A stretch of DNA of 64,000 bases from Scenedesmus sp. ARA3 (GCA_004335835.1 RWJK01001821.1:298387-362386), one strand, 5' to 3'; positions 42,901 to 54,916 are shown, counted from the stretch's first letter. Translations and numbers: made by a program. The notes: a model not told the origin generated them from the letters alone.

Positions 42901-43567
42901 AGCACCAGCAGCAGCAGCAGCAGCAGCAGCCGTATGCATTGTGCCAGCTGTTGTGCAGTGCTGAGCCCAAAGGGCAACAGCGCAAGCCGGGGTTCCCGGC
43001 CAGGCACACTTGCCGCCACAGCTTCTGCAAAGGCGCCTGACAGTGCCGCAAGTCAGCTGCTGCAGTACCACATGCATGCCATGCTATGACGGCGCTCACA
43101 ACACGGCCATGCTAATAAGCTGCGAGGTAGCTATAGCTGCTTAATGCTGCTGGCCACAACAGAAGCAAAAGTATGCACACGCGCTGCGCCGATTGGCACA
43201 ACCAGAGAAGCGTCCAAGCCTCAACAAGTGGCATGCAAGAGCTGCTAGGCAGTGCATCTAGGAGCGTGCAAGAAGTTTCAAGTCATACCATACAGTGTGC
43301 CAGCAAGACGAAGCCACAAACTATCCAATGCTGCGAGCGCAGCGCATCCCCACACAAAAGAGATGCAGACAGCTGGCCCACCAACAGCATCAGCAAGATC
43401 AAGCAACCCTTGCGACTAGTCCCTGCAATGCGCGCAACTGCTGCACACTGTGCATGCACAGAGAAGCCTGCGCATGCCGAGGTGCCACCTGTAACCTGAC
43501 AGCGCCTGCAAAACACACGCAAACACCCAAAACACAAACGCCTGCATACACAGCCTGCTGCAGATCA
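39985..43567 (-). other. Gene-free tract downstream of the SAND-ARID gene
   Basis: No recognisable coding sequence. The + strand is A/C-rich, so the minus strand is G/T-rich, mirroring the tract after the cyclin. The first TGTAA met on the minus strand is at 40561-40565, 3.0 kb after the SAND-ARID stop. Confidence 0.45.
40561..40565 (-). terminator. First TGTAA downstream of the SAND-ARID gene
   Basis: TTACA on the + strand; none occurs between here and the stop at 43568. Confidence 0.35.
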
Positions 43568-45184
43568 TCACCACATCTGCAGCACTGAAGCCAGGTCATC
43601 TGCATTGGGCCCAACCTGGCCATCAGCAGCAGCACCAGTAAGCTCCACAGTCATGCTGCGCAAGTCGTTTGACAGCGTGCGGCCAGGCAGCATCTGCATC
43701 TGCTCGCTGATGTCCATCCAGCCGGCGCCACTGCAGCCGCCATTCACACCCCCCACGCTGCGCATTGTCGGCGAGTCCAGCACCGATCCAATCAGCGCGC
43801 TGTTTGGTGTGGTCAGGCGTAGCAAGCCGCCTTCGAAAGCTTGCAACTCCGAGCCACCCTGCTGCTGCTGGTTGCTGTTATTGTCCCCGCCAGCAGCAGC
43901 AGCAGCAGCGCTTAAAGGCCGTGGCGGCGGCGCTGGCATGGCTTGGCTCAACGGCGGAGGCAGAATGCTGCCGCGCTGACCGTGCTCGCTGCCGCTGCTG
44001 CCGCCATGGCTGCTGCCATCCTGGCCGCCTGGCTGTGGAACTAACCCTACAAGGTGAGCCCCGACAGAGCCTTGTGCAAGCAGATTGGCGCTAGCAGGCA
44101 TCAGGTGGCCGCCCCATGACGCATCCCTGCCGTCTACAGCGTTGCTGTCATCTCTCAGCGCCAGCAGCAGCTGCTCAATGTGGCCAGCCGCGGCCGCCGA
44201 CCGCTGCTGCTGCTGCTGCTGCTGCTGCGCATTGAGTGGCTGGCCGTCTGCTGCCAGTTGCAGTGCTTCTAGCATGCCACTCATTTCCTCATCTGCTGCT
44301 TGCGGCTCAAGCGGAGGATCAAACTCCTGGCCGGCCTGGCCAGCTTGCTGCTGCTGCTGCTGACCTGGCACAGCAGACTGCTGCTGCTGCTGCTGCCCTG
44401 GCCGCTGCCAGTAGCTCTGCATCATCGCCTGCAGGTCTTTGCTCTGCGCGCGATCCACAGCGCCTGTTATCGCTGCTGCCAGCTGACTGGCACCAGGCCG
44501 CGGAGGCACCCCAGCCATGCCTGCCTGCTGCTGCTGCTGCCGCAGGGGCGACTGGCGCTGCTGCCGCAACGCAGGATGCTGCTGCTGCTGCGCGGGCGCC
44601 TGCTGCTGCTGCTGTTGCTGCTGCTGCTCATACTCGCGCAGCAAGCGGTTGACTTCAGTCTGATCCATCAGACTAACAACATCGCTGTCTCCGCAGCGTA
44701 TCAGCGGCGGGGGGCGCTTTGCTCGTGCAGCAGCAGCACCAGCCTGCAGATCTGATGCCAGGCCCTGCTGCTGCTGCAGCTGCGACTGCAGCTGCTGCAG
44801 CCTGTGGCGCTGCTGCACCTGAGACATCTGAGGGTGCTGCCGTTGCAGCGCTGCATTCAGCAATGCAGCATTCCCCTGCTGCTGCTGCTGCGGATGCTGC
44901 TCTGGTCCCGCCGCCATCTGCCCAGGCTGCTGCTGCTGCTGCTGCTGCATGCCAGTGCTGGAGGCAGCTGGCATCGCAGCATCATTGTCAGGTATCAGAT
45001 CTGTCAGCAGGTCAAACAGGTCACCGCTCAGCGTGTCATCAAGCACCATGCCAGCTGTCAAACTGAACTGATTCTGCAGCCGCTGCTGCCCCGGCTGCAT
45101 CAAGCTGTTGTTGTAGTTGTTGTTGTCCGCTGCTGCTGCTGCTGCAGGCGCAGGACACTCCCCGCTCATCTGCAGCTGCAGCAG

Positions 45185-45224
<40 letters not shown>

Positions 45225-48200
45225 ATGCCGCTGCCAGATGACACCGCATAACTACTCTGCCCACCCGGCAGCATCCCCGCCGCCGCTGCAGCTGCATTCA
45301 ACCCACCCATCTGCTGCTGCTGCTGCTGCTGGCTGCCGGGAAACTGCGTAGCGCAACTCAGCGACGGCGACTGGTGCACACCCGCTGCTGCTGCTGCTGC
45401 CGGCTGCTCTGGCAGGGAGAAGCGCCCCTCAAATCGCAGCAAGTAATCCCGGTAGACTTGCTGCAGGGCCCGCAGCGGGTCTGGTACATCTGTGCAGGGC
45501 CAGGCTGGCAGCCCCAGCTGGCTTGCCAGGTCTTGCCACAGCAGCAGATCGTCCTTGATGCGGGTGTAGCCGCCGGCACGCATCACCTGGCAGGCGGCAG
45601 CAGCAGCAGCAGCAGCAGGAGGTGGGTCAGGTTTGTAAAGAGGATGAGGAGGCAGAGGCCACCAGGATGTGCAAGATTGAGGAGACAGGTAGCATGCGAG
45701 CAACAGGATACATACAGGCGCAGACAGGCACACACACTGCAGTTGTCCCTGAGGTAGCTGCAGCTGTCTGTGCAGCTGACCCACAGGCAGCCCGGCACCC
45801 CTAGCCATGTCACACACAGCGCACATAACTACCAGCACATTCCAACCAACCCCACACTGACCAGCACATGCATTTGCTAGCTGTGCTTGTGAGCTAGATG
45901 ACATAACAGGCAGCCAGCCACCCACCAACGCACTAGGTAGCACCCAACCCTACGTGCATCACCGCCACCCCACCCAACCAACCCCAACAGGATTCACAAC
46001 GGTTTGTGATAGCTGCAACTGTGTGTGTAGCTCATCCAACAGGCATCCCGGCAACCCTAGTAGCCGAAACGCAGACCTACCAACACATCCACCCCACCCA
46101 ACCGACCCCACTCACCAGCACAAACAGCTGCCGCAGCGGCACCAGGTAGCGCCCCACCAGCGGGCGCTGAGTCAGCGGCAGCAGCCGCCACGGCGGCATA
46201 GACCTCCTGCCTTCTAAATACGCAGTCATCTCGATCACAGCCTGACTCGCATCGCCAGGCAGCGGCTGCGCCACAGGCACTGCAACTAGCAGCATGCTGC
46301 CGGCGCCAGCAACTGACGGCAGCGCAGCAGCAGCAGCGGCTGCCCCCGGCGGCAGCTGGTAGTCACCCTGTGCTGCTGCGTCGAGTGCGGCAGCAGTAGC
46401 GTCGTGGATCGCCGCCTCTTCTGCGTTGTGCATGCCGATGGAAGGAGCCCGCGACAGCATCTCCCCCTGCAGCAGCATCTGCTGCTGCTGCTGCTGCTGC
46501 ATGTTCCAGGAGGCTTGCTCGTGCAGCAGCATGCCGCCACTGGCAGCAGCAGCAGCAGCTGCGGCTGCATCGATGCCTACATCAGGCGAGTCAGCAGTGC
46601 CTGAGCCAGCATCTTCCAGCAGCACAGGCGGCGATGCCATGGCAGCAGCAGCAGCAGCAGCAGCAGCGCGCGTGGCGCCCCTGCCGCCCCTGCGGCCGGA
46701 GCCTCGCGCATGCGGCAGCGAGGGAGACAGCTCTGGGCTGCTTGCTGCTTCCGCTGCAAAGTGCCGCTCCACATTGCGTGCTGCGGCCCGCACGGGGCGC
46801 TTGTGCGCGGGCGGCGGCGGCGTGGACACTTTGCTCGAGCCGTGCTGCCTACTGCGCTCCGGTGGGGGTGATGAGGAGCGCGCGGCGCTGCTGTTGTTGT
46901 TGCTGCCTGCGAGAGCGCCGTCCTTATGTTCCCGAGGCTTCTTGGGCTGTTCTAAGCCCTGCTGCACATACCACTCGCCCACAGGCCGGCCCAGCTCGCC
47001 TGGTAAGGTGCATTTTGTCGTGGTTGCGCGGCGACGGCAGGCGGCAGGCAGCAACATCAGGTGGTGTACTGTTACTGAGCTGGAGCGTTGTGCTGAGGGT
47101 ACGTGTAAGCAAAGGGGATGTGTGCATGCGAAGGCTCATGGCATGGCCGTGCCAAGAGCGTCAGCAGCACCGCTGCCTGTTTCCCTGCTGCATCACCCTC
47201 CTAATCGATGTGCACCCTCTCTCTAACAACGCACAACCTCATTCCTCATCCTCAAGCCTAACCGTCCCCAGCTTTTTGCTGCACCATGCAAGCCCCACGT
47301 CCCTACTGCACCACACTCCTGCTCGCTATGAATCCCCTATCCCACAAAACATCACACACAACACCCTCACCCCTCAACATGAAGCCTTACTGTGCTCACC
47401 GTCTTCATTCACCAGCCGGATGCTCTGCTTCCACTTCTTGGTAGCACTGCGGCCGCCGAGCCGCTCAAACTCAGTCGGCGACACCTCCTTGGGATTCGCG
47501 CTGCCCTCGTTAATAACAATGCGCGCGCGGTGCACCAGCAGCGTCCCAATCATGTCTCCACACGCCACCTTGAGTGCCGCATGCGGAAGCACGGGCTTGC
47601 TGCCGGCACATTCGGTGCCATCACCGCCGTCGCCTGCTGCTGCGCTGCCGAAAGCCTCCTCACCGCCTGCTGCTTGAGAGGGGGAGGTGGGGCAGCCGCT
47701 GCCACCAGAATGCAGGCCTGAGACATCTGGGCTGTAGCCTGCTGCTGCTGCTGCTGCTGCCATGTTAGGCTGTAGCACGTCACCGCTGGCTGTGGCGCCC
47801 AGCAGCATGCTGCTGTCCAGCTGCTGCTGCTGCTGCTGTGGAAGCAGGTCAAAGCCTAGCTGATCACCGCAGATGCGCGAGGCAGCTTGCTTGAGTGCCG
47901 GGTTGCTCACGACTTGGTGCCAGGAGCCTGCATCCGCAGGGTCCTGCTGCTGCTGCTGCTGCTGCTGTGCGAGCTGCATGTGCTGCTGCTGGAGGTCTTG
48001 GCCTTGCAGCATCTGCTGCAGCTGCGCGTCTATGATGTTTGACTGCGAACTGTGGCCTGGAGAGATGTCGAGCCGCTGCTGCTGCTTCTGCTGCTGCTGC
48101 TGCATGAGCTGCTGCTGCAGGTAGGGCAGAGGACCTGCCGCGGCCTCCTGCTGCCAATCGCTGAGTACTGCTGTCTCTGCAGCAGGATCGTTCGAAAAGG

Positions 48201-48644
48201 CGCTTGAACCGCTATAAGAGGCCCCACAGCTGTCTAAGGCAGGGCCTGCCTGCTTATTGAAGGGCCCTGTTGGCACAAACCAGCTGCTGCTGCCTGGGCC
48301 TGCCTGGCTCGTTGCTCCGGCACCGTAGGCTGCTGTGTGCGATACTAGTTGGTCACTAAAGTATGGAGCCTGCGGAGGCGGGCACACAACAAGTCAAGAG
48401 CGAGTCGCACCTCCAAAGGGCGAGCAGGGAAAGGTGTGCCCATGCAGCCCCAGTGACGCCAAGGATTAGCTGTCGAAGCTGCATAAACATGCCCCCCTGA
48501 CTGATCTAACCGTAGGTTTGAGTCTTTGAACTAACCTGGCGTGCTGCTTCCTGCATTCTTCAGAGGGAGAAGCCGATTGCCAGAAGCAGCTCCTTCTGGG
48601 GCCAAAAAGGCCTCCAACCGCTGTTTGTACGCCACCTGAAGCAT
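43568..48644 (-). CDS. SAND- and ARID-domain nuclear protein with poly-Gln tracts
   Basis: Probable DNA-binding chromatin or transcription regulator. Exons: 48644-48536 (tentative), 48332-47400, 46999-46116, 45586-43568; about 1,314 residues. The SAND domain spans an intron: LKVACGDMIGTLLVHRARIV, then SPTEFERLGGRSATKKWKQS and, in the next exon, GELGRPVGEWYVQQGLEQ. The ARID domain spans the following intron: AYLEGRRSMPPWRLLPLTQR, PLVGRYLVPLRQLFVL, then VMRAGGYTRIKDDLLLWQDL and LRALQQVYRDYLLRFEGRF. A basic Gly/Arg patch (RGSGRRGGRG) lies between the domains. Long Gln runs fill the last exon. The SAND type resembles that of volvocine RegA-like proteins. The exon at 47400 could instead begin at 48369, which leaves the start unresolved. 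No TATA box is seen upstream. Confidence 0.8.
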
Positions 48645-49324
48645 TGTTGATGGCAGAAACCAGTACGCTATGCTAAAAAGAAGGTACCATCACGGCTGCT
48701 GTCCTAAAGGAGGCCGATGGATATCCGAGCCCAATGTGCATGTTGAAACGTTGAAAACCAAAAGAACGGTAAGGCAACGGAATGCTGCAGGATGATGAGA
48801 GGGTGGTAGCTCTGAGCTAGGGCACAGCAGGTGCCAAATCTACCTGCAAGTCACCTCGATGTCTCCAAAGTGGACGAATATAATTGTTCACACGCAAAAA
48901 ACCCGATTGAAGGGTGTCAGACGCTTCAGGACAGATCCAGTTTGTGTCGATGTCGGTAAGATATGGGACCGAGGTGCTGTGCTTGTTTGGTACAGTAAAG
49001 ATATATAAGAAGCGGGCTACCAACACATGTGACCACTTCTGCGAACGCAGCTGCTGATCCGCCTCTGTGTGTTCTCTCTGAGTTCTTGTCGGGTTCTGGG
49101 CTTGGTTGAGCGGCTGTGCAATTTGTGCGTATGCTTTCGAAAGCACTGAAGAAAGCTGAAATCCTCTCTGTACGGTTCAACATACCCAGTTGCACTCGTG
49201 CTGCTGAACGCTGGCCTCCCACTTCTCAGTGCATTGCACTGTCCGGCAACCAGCTGCCAGCCCATTACGCACAAAAGCTGTGTTACCCTTGAATTTACAT
49301 CCATATCCATGCTGCTTTCCTTTC
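48645..49324. other. Region between the SAND-ARID start and the fold-back element
   Basis: Should contain the SAND-ARID promoter and 5' UTR. It is less GC-rich than its flanks. Short open frames are present, but none is recognised. Confidence 0.4.
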
Positions 49325-49437
49325 GCAACTGCTCTGCTGGCTGTATCACCCCTCAGCACACATCCAAGCAAGTGCTCTCGTAAAGTGTACTTGCTTGGAT
49401 GTGTGCTGAGGGGTTTTACAGCCAGCAGAGCAGTTGC
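49325..49437. mobile_element. Long inverted repeat (49-bp arms, 15-base loop)
   Basis: Bases 49325-49373 are complementary to 49389-49437 with only two mismatches. Transcribed from either strand this folds into a near-perfect 49-bp hairpin. It may be a fold-back/MITE element or a small-RNA precursor. The arm at 49416-49420 carries TGTAA on the minus strand, while the other arm has TGTAT at the equivalent place. Confidence 0.9.
49416..49420 (-). terminator. Candidate TGTAA polyadenylation motif of SAL1, inside the hairpin arm
   Basis: First TGTAA on the minus strand after the SAL1 stop (49694), about 275 bases downstream. Confidence 0.4.
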
Positions 49438-49475
49438 TGAAGCTGCGCTGTGGACGGTCCACAGCGCAGCTTCAG
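49437..49475. repeat. Perfect 39-bp palindrome
   Basis: Arms 49437-49454 and 49458-49475 are exact reverse complements with a 3-base centre, directly abutting the larger hairpin. Confidence 0.93.
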
Positions 49476-49600
49476 TTCTGCAGACCTGAGCAAGTTGCAG
49501 CCAGCATGCTGGCAGTGCACGTGCACCCGCTGCCACGCCCACACATTGCCGCATTAGGCCTCCCCAGACCACGACGAAGCACTGACGAAGCACTGACTAC

Positions 49601-49665
49601 CAGGGTTGCTCAATACGTCTGAAATACGTGATACGCTGCCTGAAAGGGCGTATTGAGCAACCCTG
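49601..49665. repeat. Inverted repeat, 17-bp arms
   Basis: CAGGGTTGCTCAATACG at 49601-49617 is exactly reverse-complemented at 49649-49665. It ends 28 bases from the SAL1 stop codon and may be one terminus of the same fold-back element. Confidence 0.9.
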
Positions 49666-49693
49666 CCGACTACCATCTCAAAGCTGCTCAAAG

Positions 49694-52320
49694 TCACAGC
49701 TTGCTGCCGCGCACGGCTTGTGCTGCAGCGAGCACTGCACCGTGCACGGCTGGCGGCGCTGCGATGATGCCGCCGTCAAGGTCCAGCCAGCGGCCGCGCG
49801 CAAAGTCCAAGCGCGCGCCGCTGGCGTCAGTCACCTGCAAAACGGCCCAGCAGGCGGCAGCAGGACAGAGCAGCAGCGGCGCCGGTCATAACATGTTTGG
49901 TATTGAATCTCTAAGGGTACCCAGCTCTGGAGCGAGCTGTGCCACACAAGCGTCGACAGTTGTGCACCCACCCTCGATTGTAGTGCTGTATGCAGGCCTG
50001 CAGCCTAGGCTGCGGGCAAAGCAAGGCAACAGGTTAAACTACACCAAGCCCACCATCGCATCCTCAGCAGCACATACCAACCCCGCTGACATGAAACAAA
50101 ACAGCGCAAAACCGCGCAGCACCGCACCTTGCCGCCCGCCTCCTCCACGATGACGCAGCCCGCAGCGTGGTCCCAGATCTTCTCGCGGTAGCTGGGCGGC
50201 GGGAAGCGCATGAAGATGCCCGCGTCACCCCGCGACAGCAGCCCTGCGGCACGCATGTTGAGTGGTTTTAGCCACGCAGTAGCATTGCCACGTGTGCACA
50301 AGATGAAGTTGCATGATCGTGAGGAGCTAGGCGTGTAGGTGCTGATGCGGTGGCCCAGCGGCGCCACTCACTGATAAGAAAGCAGAAGGATGCAGCAACA
50401 GATAGCAGTAGCGTGCTGTGTTTCAAGCAACAGAAGCTCATCAGGGTGCAGCACGTACTGCAGGCACATCACAAGAGCTGTCGCTACTGCTGCTGCTGCT
50501 GCTGCTGCTGCCGCTGCTGCTGCTGCCGCTGCTGCTGCTGCTGCTCACCGTACTTCACTTGGCTGTCCATGCGCAGCGGCGGCAGCGACACGCCAGCCTG
50601 CTTGGCCTGCAAGCACAGCACACGTCCATTCAATCAGCACAGCTTGAAGCAGCCACATAATGTGTGCTTTCCAGCACTGGCTGACTTGATGTACTGCATG
50701 TACCATCATCACGCAGGCTCATTTTCCACCCACGACAACAACCAACTAAGTCAGTTGCACTGACGGCCGCACCAACCTCGTTAAGCCGCATTCACTGCAT
50801 TGTCACCACTCACCACTGCAGCGGTGAAGCTGTGGTCTGAGTGGCGGCTCTCGTAGCTCTCCATGAAGCGGGCATTGCCCATGTCCGACTCATCGCGCAC
50901 GCTGATGCGCCGCAAGCTGCTGCTGCTGCTGCTGCTGCTGCTGAGGGGTGCCACGTAAGCGCCGGCGCCGCGGTGTGCTAGGAAGAGGCAGCCCACGTCT
51001 GCGCTGCTGGACTTGCCCGCAGCAGCTGCGGCAGAGAAGGAACATGCATGCGATTCAATCATGTGCCAACAAGACAAACATGTTAACGAGGTTGAGGGCA
51101 GTGCCCACAGGTGGAACCCTGGAACCCACAGCTCAACTTGCAGTTCAGGCAGCGCTGCACATGTTGCCCTCTCTACACTGTAAAGTGCTTGAGATTCATG
51201 GCAGCAGGCAGCCTGCGCGTGCCGCAGTCTTTCTCCTCAGCCACATCATGTAGGTGTTTGCAACAGCAACCAACACGCATTGCATGCATCCCCGCTCAGC
51301 GCCCTGCCCACCTGCGCCACCGTCGTCATCGCCCACCGCGCCTTGAGGCAAATTGGGGCAGCCCAACACGCCCAACACCACATCACCATCCTGCAGGCGG
51401 CGCAGCAACACACACGTGCATTGTATGCATAATCATGCACTGCTGTAGAGCGGTTGAAGGCGCAACTGACTACCTTCGTTAACATGACAGCACTTGCGTT
51501 GGACAAGCAGCTGTGTGGTTTGGCGTCTTAGGAGCACTCTCATCAGACGGCACATGCCACAGCCGCACTGCCCAGCCTCACCTGCAGCATGCCGAGGCAC
51601 ACCGCCTAGTGCACAATCATGTCATGTGCGACACATTCACTCAATACATTCTGTGATGCATGCACAGCCATCACTGCCTCTTCTTTACAAGGCTCAGTTG
51701 GCGGCCCCACCCACCTCCAGCATGCCCAGGCAGACCGCACTGTGCAGCCAGCCCCTGTGCGTGTTCATCACCAAACCTCCCTCACAACCCTAAACCTAAA
51801 GCCTCTGTACGAGCCCCGCCCACCTGCAGCATGCCCAGGCACACTGCGCAACCAAAACCCTATGCCGCTTACAAGGTGCATTCTCATGTACACCTCCATC
51901 CCCTAACGGTCGCTTCTCGAAGCACCGATCAGCCTTACAGGCTTCACCTGCAGCATGCCCAGGCACGCCGCGTACTGCGCAGCCACTCTCTCTGTGCATA
52001 CAATCCTCACTTAAACATAAACCTTAACCTAAAGCCTCCGTACGAGCCTTGCCCACCTGCAGCATGCCCAGGCACACCGCATTCTGCACAAACAATCCCT
52101 AAGCCACTCACAGGGTGTACTCTCATGCACAAAAACATCCCCTCACTGCGACTCTAAAAGTCATGAATCAGTCATGAATCTGTTACAAGCCTTACCTGCA
52201 GCATGCCTAGGCACACAGCATACTGCCGCATGCCGACGAAGCCGCGCGTGCCATCGATGGGGTCCAGCACCCAGTGCCTGCCCTGTGGCCCGCCCTGGCT
52301 GCCACCCAGCTCTGACAGAC

Positions 52321-52370
<50 letters not shown>

Positions 52371-54561
52371 CAAACAGGTGAAGAGTCAGGCACACAGAGA
52401 GGCACTGGGTGCCCACATGAGCACATGCAGCCGCTGATGTGGCTGTTGCCCAGACGCTGTTAACTGGAGTTTCCGCAGTTATTTCAGCATGTGAAGCAGA
52501 TGGAAGTAGTCGACCGAAGTGGGCGTCGAAGAGATATATCCCGCTAGGACTATAACAAAAGGGAAGGGTTTATGGGCTGTGCGCAGGCTGCGCAGTGTTG
52601 CATTTCCTGAGAAGTGCAGCTGCCACTGTTGTGCGCTGGGGTCACTAGCAGCCACATCCGATCACAGCCATGCACCAACACACGAGCGTCACACAAAGAC
52701 TGTCATGCCCAGTAGCACACTGCAAAAACCCCATCCTGCCACGCACCGATGAGCCCCACCACGTCCTGCTCGCTCAGCGGTGCTGCGCCTTCCTCCTCTG
52801 CCAGCACGCTGTTGATGAGCTGCGTGATGCGCGCCAGCATGGCCGCACCAGACGGCGCGCTGCAGAGCCGCACAGCACAGCACAGCACAGCACAGCACAG
52901 CACAGCACAGCACAGCACAGCACAGCACAGCACACCGACGTAATGCAATCTCTCTCAGAACACGCAGCAGCAGACGGCCGCACAGATAACAGTAAACACA
53001 GCGCAGTGGCTGGTGGCTGTCATGATTCAAGCATGCGGTCCGTACGCAACAGAAGCAGCTGCTATCTTACAGCCATTGAAGGTCTCCTGCTGCTGGTGTG
53101 ATGTTGAAGTCTGCTAGCCAGAGCACTCATTTCAACTGTAAGGTCAAGCCCACGTGCAGCGCTGCACACAGCTTGATCGGACTGCCATTGCTGCCACCCT
53201 CTGGGGCTACTGCTCACTGTTGTAGCTGGCATTGGTGGCTGCATGCACTACAAGCAACTTCAGGCCTGTCTGCTGCTTGCGTGCATGCTGTTGCTGTTGC
53301 TGCTGCTGCTGCTGCTGCTGCTGTTGCATCGCTCACATGAGGTCTGCTGAGTCCTCCTCTGCCACCATAGACAGCTTCAGCGAGGGGTCTGCACGCTGCA
53401 GCACCCACGCCACCAGCGCCTGCGCACCTGTTGTATCACGGCAGAGCAGTGTTCGTGTTTAAGAGATGCAAATCATAGAGCCAGCATGCATGTGAATGCG
53501 ACAGGGGTGTGCTGCGCACGTGGCTGCCTGCTGTGCGGCAGTGTCCAAGCAGCAGGTCGAGCTGGGAGTAAAAAGAGTTACAGCCTGCATGCAGGCAAAC
53601 GTTCCAAGCACAATGCAGGGAGTGCAGGTGGGGGTCTGGCATGTGCTGTGTGGTGTACCATCGCCTGAAATGGCAGCTGCTGCTTGTCAGTTGAACAGCA
53701 ACACATTTGCATAGAACTACGTCACATGCAGCAACCAAGTGCAACCACTTGGTTCACGCCAGCCAGGCGTCAAGTTGTGGCCACAGCTAGCACTGCTTGC
53801 CAGGTGGCACCCGTGGCCACTGCTGCTGCTGGTACAGCGCGCCTTGCTGACCAACTGCCAAGGCACACAGCTCACTGCACACTTCAGTGATGCGACAGGC
53901 TTCAGGCTCGTGGCGTCAAATGAGTAGATTAAAGTGACGCTGCTGAGGTGGCAGCCATGGCCACTGCTACTGCCTGTTGTACGCTGGCTCAATGCACAGC
54001 TCACCATAGTCCGCGACTGTGACAGGGGATGCATCGTCCTTGTCTGCTTTCTCTGAGGTGGTCAACTGCTGCTGCACCCTCTGCAGTGACAAAGTGACAA
54101 TTAGACATGATGTCAGCAGTGGCCAGGCAGCACGTGCGCAGGCACACCAGGATGCAGTGAAAATAGGATCGCTAACTCCCCTGGCACCAGTCCACCATCC
54201 AAGACGTGCAATGCAACATCCAATACGTACAGTCCTAGACTTGACAGACCATTGCTGCTCAGTCACACCACAACTTGAAATCTGGCAGTGCAACAGTGCA
54301 GTGCAAGGCGCAGAATGAGGCGCTGCCTGGTACAGTACTGCTCACCTGACACAGCTTGGAGGCCAGTGTCACAGCCTCACAGGCTGCTGCGAGCTCAGAT
54401 GCATACTTGGCATCCGAGAGCTTCGTTTCAGCCCACGCTGCTGGCGCATGATTCCTGCACATCGTGCCACGCCTCTGCAGTGTTGCTACTGCCACCCCAG
54501 CAAGCCTGCTGCCACGCCCTGGGCTGAAGCACTTAGGCACTGAAGCTATTTTCACGAGCAT
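49694..54561 (-). CDS. SAL1: 3'(2'),5'-bisphosphate nucleotidase / inositol polyphosphate 1-phosphatase (SAL1/HAL2 type)
   Basis: Hydrolyses 3'-phosphoadenosine 5'-phosphate to AMP; in plants it acts in chloroplasts and mitochondria. Exons: 54561-54346, 54080-54005, 53427-53337, 52860-52747, 52311-52196, 51390-51312, 51025-50814, 50606-50549, 50243-50128, 49834-49694; about 405 residues. Metal-binding motifs are all present: SPVTVADY, MVAEEDSADL, HWVLDPIDGTRGF, and KIWDHAAGCVIVEEAGG. The segment from the first ATG chosen (MLVKIASVPKCFSPGRGSR) looks like a transit peptide; ATG 54612 is an alternative. The donor after 53337 leaves phase 2 while the exon at 52860 needs phase 1, so a mini-exon or sequence error lies between them. 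The intron at 51391-52195 contains five copies of the preceding exon's end. Confidence 0.92.
51579..52100 (-). repeat. Tandem array of five exon-end/donor copies in a SAL1 intron
   Basis: The end of exon 52311-52196 (AVCLGMLQ plus splice donor) recurs with donors at about 51581, 51714, 51823, 51947 and 52056, the real donor being at 52195; spacing is 109-139 bases. All five keep a GT after the exon-like part (GTGAGG, GTGGGT, GTGGGC, GTGAAG, GTGGGC). Part of the adjoining intron is repeated with them. Confidence 0.9.
52322..52369 (-). repeat. CTG(16) run before a SAL1 3' splice site
   Basis: CAG x16 on the + strand, so CTG on the sense strand, ending about 10 bases before the acceptor of exon 52311-52196. 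Confidence 0.95.
52871..52934. repeat. Pentanucleotide microsatellite (GCACA)n
   Basis: About 13 uninterrupted 5-base units in a SAL1 intron, immediately before the acceptor of exon 52860-52747 in transcript order. Confidence 0.95.
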
Positions 54562-54916
54562 GTGACGCGTTGGCACGACCGCGCAAAGAGTTTTGTTTTC
54601 AGGCACCCACAACTGAACACAGCTCTGTCAGAAATAGCTTACAATTGCTTGACAACACGCTGAGTATACGATCTTCAGCGATCGGCGGTGAATGGGCGTT
54701 GCTTGGACCCTACGAACCCTTGTCTGTCACCCTGTCTGTCATTCGCCCACCACTCTGCTGTGCTGTGCCAGCTCACCCTCAGAAAGTTGCACACGACGTA
54801 ATAGGGTGCTTGTAACAGATAAACGTTGACAGCGACTGTCGCGTAGCTGGGCAGCCGGGGTACGGCCAGCACTGCTTCGAAACCTTTGCTTTTACCCGTT
54901 TGCAGGCCAACACACC
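54562..54916. promoter_or_regulatory. Divergent promoter region, about 355 bp
   Basis: Between the SAL1 start (54561, minus) and the zinc-finger gene start (54917, plus). No clear TATA box is seen. If SAL1 starts at 54612 the shared region shrinks to about 300 bp. Confidence 0.5.

Noticed and set aside
51579..52200. Regularly spaced repeats resembling a CRISPR array
   Set aside because: The period is 109-139 bp, units derive from the adjacent SAL1 exon, and the DNA is intron-containing nuclear sequence.
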